From Vreelandella nigrificans (GTDB lineage: Bacteria; Pseudomonadota; Gammaproteobacteria; Pseudomonadales; Halomonadaceae), in contig NZ_NWUX01000019.1 of NCBI RefSeq assembly GCF_002374315.1, positions 25,094 to 89,093 of the forward strand: a stretch of 64,000 nt of DNA, written 5' to 3'. Under the pieces are notes generated by a model, which saw nothing but the letters and a program-made list of their open reading frames with translations, did not search any database and was not told the origin of the DNA. The position numbers and the translations under genes are program-made. Of this stretch, positions 52,410 to 61,000 are shown piece after piece; the stretch's first letter is position 1; each line of letters begins with the position of its first letter.

Positions 52410-54033
52410 CCGGGTACGTGGTTAGATCTATTCCCCATAGCATGGGCAACAAGAAGTACACAGCGGCCACAATAAGTAATAGCGCGATAATGTTTAACCA
52501 GAAACCGTTGCGTACCATTTCGATAATTTTAATTTTACCGGTCGCAAAAATAATCGCGTTAGGCGGCGTCCCCACTGGCAACATAAAGGCACAGTTAGCC
52601 GCCATGGCTGCCGGAACCATCAGTACAAAAGGATGGATATCAAGCGCCAGTGCCAACGAGGCGAGTACCGGCAAAATCATCGTAGCGGTTGCCGTATTAG
52701 AGGTGATTTCCGTTAAGAACAGCACCATACCAGCAGCCAGCAATATAACTAGTAGGAAGTTGACACCTTCCAGCACGCTCATCTGCCCGCCAATCCAGTT
52801 AGCTAGGCCAGAGGAGCCAAAACCAGCGGCAATCGCCAAGCCTCCACCAAACAGTAGCAAGATGCCCCAAGGTACATCTTTAGCGACATCCCACCCCAGC
52901 AAGCAACCACCTTTGTTAGGCGAAGGAATTAAGAACAGTAGGATAGCCGCAAAAATAGCAATCATCGTGTCGTTAATGCCAGGGATCGTCAGAATCTGCC
53001 CCTGCCATAAGAATGAACGAGTAATCCAGAAAAAGGCTGCAAACAGGAAGACTCCCAGCACCGCTTTCTCTTCAAAAGTGATTTTTCCCAGCGCTTGTTT
53101 CTCTTTGGCAATAAGCGCTTTACCCCCGGGTAGGCTGCTGAATTTAATGGGGTAGATAAAACGGGTCAGCATAATCCAGCCAATAAATAGCAACGCCACG
53201 ACCACAGGGAAAGCAAACAGCATCCAGCTGGCAAAGGTGATCTCAACACCAAACAGTTCATTGACGATTGCTGCCAGAATAATATTGGGCGGAGTACCAA
53301 TAAGCGTGCCTAAACCACCGATTGTACCGCCATAGCCAACCCCAAAAATCAACGCCTTACTAAACTTATCAATGGATTCGCTATGGTCACCTTCGGTTTT
53401 ACTCAGCTCCTGAGTCACCTGATAAACAATCGCGGTACCAATGGGCAGCATCATCATAACTGCGGCAGTATTGGAGACCCACATCGACAAAAAGCCGGTT
53501 GCCGCCATAAAACCAAATACTATGCTGTTAATGCCTGTGCCCAGCACTGAAATAATGTTCAGTGCAATACGCTTATGTAGGTCCCACTTTTCCATGGCAA
53601 GCGCAATCATAAACCCGCCAAGGAATAGGAAAATAATCGGGTTGCCATAAGCAGCGGTTACCGCACTGCCTTCCAGGGCGCCAGTGAGAGGCAGCAGCAC
53701 AATTGGTAGTAGCGAGGTAACTGGAATCGGAATTGCTTCGGTAATCCACCAAACGGCCACCCATAGCGTCGTTGCCAACACCATCCGCCCTTCAATGCTT
53801 AGATCGGCCGGGTGGAAAAATAGCAGTACAAAGGCAAAGAGTGCTGGCCCTAACAACAAGCCAATTTTTTGGGCCTTGTTGTAAGCAGGAGGACGCGGTG
53901 GCCTGGCGCCACTATCCTGGCGTTTGCTCGTTGAGCCAGGAGAGGAGCTTCCCGCCCCACCGGTTGGCAACGCGCACATTAATAGGTTTTTGGCCTGGTC
54001 ATGGGAATGCCAAAGCTGATCCCAGAGCGTCAT
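52393..54033 (-). CDS. DASS-family (SLC13) sodium-coupled dicarboxylate symporter
   Basis: Inner-membrane sodium/dicarboxylate (or citrate/sulfate) symporter. The two SNT substrate-site motifs are WVSNTAAVMMMLPIGTAI and EITSNTATATMILPVLASLA; NPIIFLFLGGFMIALAMEKW and GTPPNIILAAIVNELFG are also typical. About 11 helices follow a polar, Pro/Ser-rich cytoplasmic N-terminus of about 55 residues. I use the ATG at 54033 (546 residues), though in-frame ATGs at 54051 and 54120 remain possible because none has a clear ribosome-binding site. The last three residues (FRN) and the stop lie in a 14-bp repeat array. Confidence 0.88.
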   Translation of the reverse strand: MTLWDQLWHSHDQAKNLLMCALPTGGAGSSSPGSTSKRQDSGARPPRPPAYNKAQKIGLLLGPALFAFVLLFFHPADLSIEGRMVLATTLWVAVWWITEAIPIPVTSLLPIVLLPLTGALEGSAVTAAYGNPIIFLFLGGFMIALAMEKWDLHKRIALNIISVLGTGINSIVFGFMAATGFLSMWVSNTAAVMMMLPIGTAIVYQVTQELSKTEGDHSESIDKFSKALIFGVGYGGTIGGLGTLIGTPPNIILAAIVNELFGVEITFASWMLFAFPVVVALLFIGWIMLTRFIYPIKFSSLPGGKALIAKEKQALGKITFEEKAVLGVFLFAAFFWITRSFLWQGQILTIPGINDTMIAIFAAILLFLIPSPNKGGCLLGWDVAKDVPWGILLLFGGGLAIAAGFGSSGLANWIGGQMSVLEGVNFLLVILLAAGMVLFLTEITSNTATATMILPVLASLALALDIHPFVLMVPAAMAANCAFMLPVGTPPNAIIFATGKIKIIEMVRNGFWLNIIALLLIVAAVYFLLPMLWGIDLTTYPDAFRN

Positions 54034-54256
54034 CGGAGCATTTCTGTGCATTAGAAAAGTATCGCTTACGGTCAGGTGAACAAAAAGGGTACGCCAAAAT
54101 AGCGTAGTCCTATGACTCATTTAAACCAGCCTAGCCAGTTTTTTGTGGTGCCCTTTATTCACTGCTATAGATCGTTAGTCCAGTAAATTGGCCAATCTTA
54201 AGACCAAAGTCTAAAAACTTTAGTCGTATTTCTTAGCTTTCTTTGGAGATCTCAGA

Positions 54257-54880
54257 GTGCTTGACCGTTTCACTATGCCGCTCACCCATCGCCCACTATT
54301 ACTTATCGCACGATACCTCAGCAGCCGTCGGGTCACTCCCGACCAAGTCACCCTGGGCACTTTTCTAGTAGGTATGGCCTCTCTACCGCTGCTGGCGTTT
54401 GAATATTACGCGTTTGCGTTAATCGCGATTGTGCTGAACCGCCTAGGCGATGGACTTGATGGCGCCCTTGCCCGACTAAGTGGTCGACAAAGTGATGCTG
54501 GTGGTTTTATCGATATCGGGCTGGATTTTGTCTTTTATGCAGCGGTAGTACTGGGGTTTGCACTGGCTGACCCTGAGCAAAATGCGCTAGCGGCCACCGT
54601 ACTGCTGTTTGCCTTTATTGGAACAGGAACATCGTTTTTAGCCTTTGCTATTGCTGCGAAAGCTCACAATGTCGAGCGCCCCAACTTTCCACAAAAAGCA
54701 TTTTACTATTTAGAAGGCTTAACCGAAGGCACCGAAACGATTATTGCGCTGGTGCTCTTCTGCCTCTTTCCTCAGCATTTCCCATGGCTAGCGGGGCTCT
54801 TTGCCGCAGCTTGCATCATGACCACCGCTACCCGCCTATGGGGCGGTTATTGGACGTTGCGCCAGTACAACGACCATTAA
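54257..54880 (+). CDS. CDP-alcohol phosphatidyltransferase family protein
   Basis: Membrane enzyme of 207 residues that transfers a phosphoalcohol from a CDP-linked donor. The catalytic motif DG-x2-AR-x8-G-x3-D-x3-D is complete in DGALARLSGRQSDAGGFIDIGLDF at about residues 75-97. Five to six transmembrane helices. The start is a GTG behind GGAG. The family includes phosphatidylserine, phosphatidylglycerophosphate and archaetidyl-type synthases; the product cannot be fixed. It stands 143 bases upstream of the cyclic glucan synthase gene on the same strand, separated by a hairpin. Confidence 0.87.
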   Translation: MLDRFTMPLTHRPLLLIARYLSSRRVTPDQVTLGTFLVGMASLPLLAFEYYAFALIAIVLNRLGDGLDGALARLSGRQSDAGGFIDIGLDFVFYAAVVLGFALADPEQNALAATVLLFAFIGTGTSFLAFAIAAKAHNVERPNFPQKAFYYLEGLTEGTETIIALVLFCLFPQHFPWLAGLFAAACIMTTATRLWGGYWTLRQYNDH

Positions 54881-54910
54881 ACAGCCCATTACGCTATCCT
54901 GGGCTGTTTA
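54878..54910 (+). terminator. Hairpin overlapping the stop of the CDP-alcohol transferase gene
   Basis: An 11-bp perfect stem (54878-54888 with 54900-54910) begins at the stop codon itself. The following TTTAATA is a poor T-run, so termination may be partial and allow read-through into the glucan synthase gene. Confidence 0.55.
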
Positions 54911-55023
54911 ATACGCGCAATGTGCGCTAACGAACCGACAAAGGCTAACGTTAAGCACATCGTCCTGGAAGAGCAACACTGTGCCTGTGAGACATACTTC
55001 GCACATTAACCAGGATGTAACCC

Positions 55024-58000
55024 GTGACTCTTTTTACCCGGACGCCTTTCTTTCGTGGTGCGCATCAACACCATGCCTCTGCGGCACTTTGGAGTTCAAC
55101 ATCTCCGGTACGTGAAGAGTTGTTTAGTGTAGAAAGGCTGGAACAACATGCAGGTAGTTTAGCTCGGGCACAAACCATCACCAAAACACCTCCTAAGGTG
55201 ATGCCTTTAACCCGACGTCTCAATGACAATGCCAGCGTACTACTTGCCGCCTACCGAGCCTGTGCCGCCACCCAAGCAGATGGCCGTGATATCGTACCCG
55301 CTGCTGCTTGGCTACTTGATAATTACCACCTGATTGAAGCACAAATTCGTGAAATTCGTGGCGACCTACCGCCAGGCTACTATCGTCAGCTACCCAAGCT
55401 GGCAGAGGGCCCCTTTGCGGGCTACCCTCGCGTGTTTGGTATTGCATGGGCATTTGTCGCACATACCGACAGCCACCTTGAACTATCTACCCTACGCACC
55501 TTTATTAGCGCTTATCAACGTGTACAGCCGCTGACGATTGGTGAGTTGTGGGCGGTAGCAATCACCCTGCGTATCGTACTAATCGAAAACCTCCGCCGCC
55601 TGGCCGACCAAATCATTAACGAACAAACGGCACGGGACAAAGCGGACGTATTAGCCGCAACGTGGATTGCCCCTGAAAACCATGTTCTTGAAAACAGTGA
55701 CCCAGACAGTGATGAGCCTAATAACTGTTCATCTGATGTTCACTCAATTGATCATGAATTCCCATCATTTACGTTTCAAAAAGCGCCACTATCAGCGCCT
55801 TTTACAGCCCAACTAGCCAAACGCTTACGCGGCGTCAACCCTCGCACCAGCCCTCTGGCCTGCTGGCTTTTTGAGCAGCTTAACCGCCAGGGCGAATCTA
55901 TCGATGAGGTTGTGCAAAGTGCCCAGCAGCGTCAGGGAGCGGCGAATGTCACCGTACGCAACGTCATTACCAGCATGCGCTTTATCTCAAGCACCGACTG
56001 GGCTGAGCTGCTTGAAAGTGTCAGCTTGGTTGATGCAAAACTTTGCCAGCACAGTCGTTTCGCGCAGTACGATTTTTCAACACGCAACCACTACCGTAGC
56101 GCGATTGAGGAGCTTTCCCGCGGTTCAACCTACACAGAGCTGGAAGTGGTTGATCATGCTCTTGAAGCCTCTGGTGAGGCCTCAGCGCTAGCTGATAATG
56201 AGCAAGAAGCAGCGCGTATGGGCGATCCAGGGTATTTCTTAGTGGCTGCCGGGCGGAATGTGTTAGAGAAGCGCCTTCGCTTTCGTCTTCCTCTACACCG
56301 ACGGCTGCGCCAAATACTGTTAAACAATGGTATTCGTGGCTATACCACCCTGCTTGCAGCAACCTCGATCAGTTTAATCGCCGTCGCTAGTTGGTTACTG
56401 TTGTGGCTACCTGGTGGTGCGGGAGAGTTCCCTCTTTTCTGGCTGCTGTTATTGGCTAGCCTGAGCATACTGCCAATTGTTGAAGTCGCTACCATATTCG
56501 TTAACCGGTTCATCATTCATAGTATCGGGGCACAACCACTTCCCAGCCTGGATCTTGCTGAAGGTGTTCCGCCAGAGCTTCGCACGCTCGTTGCTGTGCC
56601 CACGTTATTGACCAATGAAGCCGACCTGCAAGAGCAGCTTGACCGCCTTGAGGTGCATTACCTCAGCAGTGGCGAAGGTGCCATCATCTATGCACTGCTA
56701 ACGGATGGTATTGATGCCCAGCAGCCAGACATAGCAGAAGACGCTGCGTTATTAACTGCTGCAGCCAAGCGGGTAAAGCAGTTAAACGATAACCACTGCC
56801 CGCCTGGTAATGAAAAACGGTTTTTTTTATTGCATCGCAAACGCATTTTTAATCAGAGTGAGCACTGCTGGATGGGCTGGGAGCGCAAACGTGGCAAGCT
56901 CCACGAGCTCAACAGGCTTTTACGTGGAGCAACAGACACGACTTTTATCGCCCCTCCGGCACTGCCTAAAGATGTTCGTTATGTGATTACATTAGATGCT
57001 GATACACGCTTACCAAGAGGTGTTGCCAGTAAGCTGATCGGCAAACTAGCTCACCCGTTAAACCAGCCACGCTTTGACCAACAGCATCAGCGCATTGTGG
57101 AAGGCTATGCAATTCTTCAACCACGGGTCACCCAGTCGTTGCCAACGGGTGAGAGAGGCTCTACTTACCAGCGGCTATGCTCCGCCCCAGGGGGCATTGA
57201 ACCCTATGCCGCAGCCTCTTCAGATCTTTATCAAGACTTAGTCGGTGAAGGGTCGTACGCGGGTAAGGGTATTTATGATATTGATGCCTTTGAAGCTACT
57301 CTCGCGAGCCGGGTTCCCGACAACACTCTGCTTAGCCACGATATGTTTGAAGGTATCTTTGCACGCGCAGGCCTTGCTTCAGATATTGAAGTCGTCGAAG
57401 ACTTTCCAAGCCGTTACGATGTAGTGGCGAAGCGCCAACACCGCTGGGTACGAGGCGATTGGCAGTTACTCCCTTGGCTATTTACTGCCACGCTTCCCCT
57501 AACAGGGCGCCTGAAAATCCTTGGCAATCTACGCCGCTCAATGCTGCCGCCGTTACTATTAGCCTGCTTAGCAGTAAGCTGGCAGCTTCCACTGCTAATG
57601 GCCATTGTCAGCTCACTGATCGTCTTCTTTATCATTAGCACTCCAGTGGTACTATCCCTTGCTGCCTCCTTTATACCGCCCCGAGCAGGCGTGAATATAC
57701 GCCACCATTTTCAACAATGGCTGGATGAACTGGCGCTGGGGGCGAAGCAAGTTCTGCTGCAGTTGGTGTTCCTTCCTGATCAGGCATGGCGCATGCTAGA
57801 TGCTATTGCCCGCACCCTAACACGCATTTTTATCACCCGTCGCCATCTGCTGGAGTGGACCTCAGCAGCACAAACAATGAAACACCCGCACCTGACTGTA
57901 TGGGGGTTTTATCAGCACATGGCCCCCGGCACGTTACTGGGCTTGGCGGCTGCGTGTAGTGCACTGTGGTTTAACAGTGGCGTTTGGATAATCGTAGTGC

Positions 58001-61000
58001 CAATGGCACTACTCTGGGGAGCTGCGCCAGCCGTCGCGTCCTGGCTCAGTAGCACGAACAGCCGTCACCATCAGCCACCACTTTCGGCAGACCTCTCGCT
58101 TGAACTCCGGCTGATTGCCCGCAGAACTTGGCGTTACTTTGAAACCTTTGTAAATACCTCTAACAACCTACTTCCACCCGACAATTTTCAAGAAGACCCG
58201 CTACCGGTTATCGCCCAACGTACTTCGCCGACGAATATGGGCCTATATTTACTGGCGACACTAGCCGCGCGTGATTTTGGTTGGATCAGTAATCAAGATG
58301 CCCTCAATCGGTTAGAAGCAACGCTAGCGGTTATGCATACCCTGCCGCGTTACCGTGGCCACTTTTATAATTGGTACGCAACAGAAGACCTCCGCCCACT
58401 AGACCCCCGATATGTGTCCACCGTGGATAGTGGCAACCTTGCAGGCCATCTTATTACCATCGCCAATGCCTGTGAAACCTGGCAAGACACCGTATCGCCG
58501 GATCCACGCCAAGGCATTGCTGACACGCTAGCACTGGCCTTTGATGCCATAAAGCGTGCAGCTCAATCACCTGCAACACCGAACTCACTGCCCGTCGAAC
58601 AACTAATAACGCAGCTAAAGAAAATTGATGCGTTGGTCAACGCCCCCAAAATTTCTTCCTTAAATTTAGAAGTGCTAACGACGCTAACTCAACAAGCGCT
58701 TGGTATGGCTGGTAACCTGTTCAACGACCATCACGATACCGATAGTGAAGATGCACTGTTCTGGGTGAAAGCCCTGCATACTACCGTTGGCCAGCACAAC
58801 AGTGACCCTTTCAGAGAGACACTATCAGCAGACAGCCACGCTGAGCGGCTGCAACAACTGGCCAATAAAGCGAGGCGGCTAGCATTAAACATGGACTTTG
58901 CGTTCCTGCTTAACCCAGAACGCCAATTGCTGTCGATCGGCTACTCGCTGGACGACGCAAGCCTGGATAGCAGCTGTTATGACCTGCTGGCTTCAGAGGC
59001 ACGACTAGCCAGCCTGTTTGCTATCGCAAAGGGCGATGTCCCTACCCGTCACTGGTTCCGCCTTGGCCGCGCTGCAACTCCCTTACAACATGGCGCAGCA
59101 TTAATTTCTTGGTCAGGCTCAATGTTTGAATACCTGATGCCATCTCTGGTCATGCGCGCGCCAGCAGGCAGCTTACTTGAACAAACCAATCGGCTGGTGG
59201 TTAAGCGTCAGGAGGCATACGCTGCGCAGTTTTCAGCACCATGGGGCATCTCTGAGTCTGGGTATAACGCACGGGATATAGAGAAAACTTACCAATACTC
59301 TAATTTCGGTGTCCCTGGGTTAGGGCTTAAGCGTGGTCTTTCGGCAGATTTAGTGATCGCGCCTTATGCCACCGGCTTGGCAACAATGATTGATCCTGCT
59401 GGGGCCTGCCAAAATTACCGCCGCCTCGCAAAGATGGGCGCGCTGGGGCGCTATGGCTATTACGAAGCATTAGACCTGACCCGCTCGCGGCTTCCTAAGG
59501 GAGAAGCACTAGTCATTGTGCGCAGTTACATGGCCCACCATCAGGGCATGACCATCGTCGCTATCGCCAATACGCTTCACCATGGGCAGATGCGGGCACG
59601 CTTCCATCGTGAACCTATGATTCAGGCGAGTGAGCTATTGCTACAAGAGCGGATCCCACGCGACGTTGCCATTGCTTACCCCCGTGCGGAAGAAGTGAAA
59701 TCAACAGCCAGCCAAATCGTCAATGAAACGCAAGCCGTGCGCCATGTTTCAACTACTATCAGCGGGCCTCCAGTCACCCACTTACTATCTAACGGTAACT
59801 ACTCCATCATGCTGACCGCAACAGGCGGCGGCTACAGCCGGTGGCACGACATCGCAGTCACCCGCTGGCACCCTGATACGACACGCGATCATTGGGGAAG
59901 CTTTATTTTTCTGCGCGATACCCGACGCCCAGACGTATGGACCGCAACAGGGCAAACAATGGGCTCCAAAAACGGTGTCCATAACGATGCCAATCACGTA
60001 CTGTTTGCCGAAGATCATGTCCGCTATACCCATCAGCACGACACCATCTCTAGCCATTTAGACATACTTGTTTCAGGGGAGGATGACAGCGAAGTGCGTC
60101 TGCTAACGCTGACCAACAGCGGACGTCACTCAAGCGATATCGACGTAACCTCCTATGCTGAGCTAGTGCTGGCTACCCCTAATACCGACAACGCACACCC
60201 TAGCTTCGCCAAAATGTTCGTGGTGACTGAGTACTTGCCAGAGTTCGATGCATTAGTCGCCACACGCCGAAAACGTGATCCTGACGATGTAAATATATGG
60301 GCAGCTCACTTTGCCGTTGCAGAAGGCGAAATAATCGGGGATCTCCAATACGAGACTGACCGCGAGCAGTTTATCGGCAGGGGCAACACTATTTTTCAAG
60401 CATCGGCACTTGCTGAAGGCCAGTGCTTATCTGGCACTGTAGGTAGTGTTATTGACCCTGTTTTTGCAATGCGCTGCTGCCTGCGGGTTGCGCCAGGCAA
60501 CGTCGCACGGATTGCCTACTGGACCGTCGTTGCCTCTTCACGAGCAGCATTGCTGGATTTGGTTGATAAACATCATGACCACAGTGCCTTCGAACGGGCC
60601 AAAATGCTAGCTTGGACCCAAGCTCAAGTGCAACTGCGCCACTTAGCCATTCAGCATGAAGAAGCGGCCGACTTTCAGCGGCTTGCAGCCCCCCTACTCT
60701 ACCCAGACGCTCGCTTTAGAGCGTCCCAAGCGGCGATTAAGCGTGGCGCGGGGCCGCAATCCCTACTCTGGCAACATGGGATATCCGGCGACTTACCCAT
60801 CGTATTGCTGCGTATCGAATCAATCGATGACATCGCACAGCTGCAGCAATTGCTTCGCGCCCATGAGTATTGGCGCATGAAGCGCCTAGAGGTGGACGTG
60901 GTAGTCATCAACGAGCGCGCCTCCTCTTATGTGCAGGATCTTCAGCAAGCCATTGAAACAACAATTCTTAAAAGCCAGTCACGGCCACGCCTTCACAGTG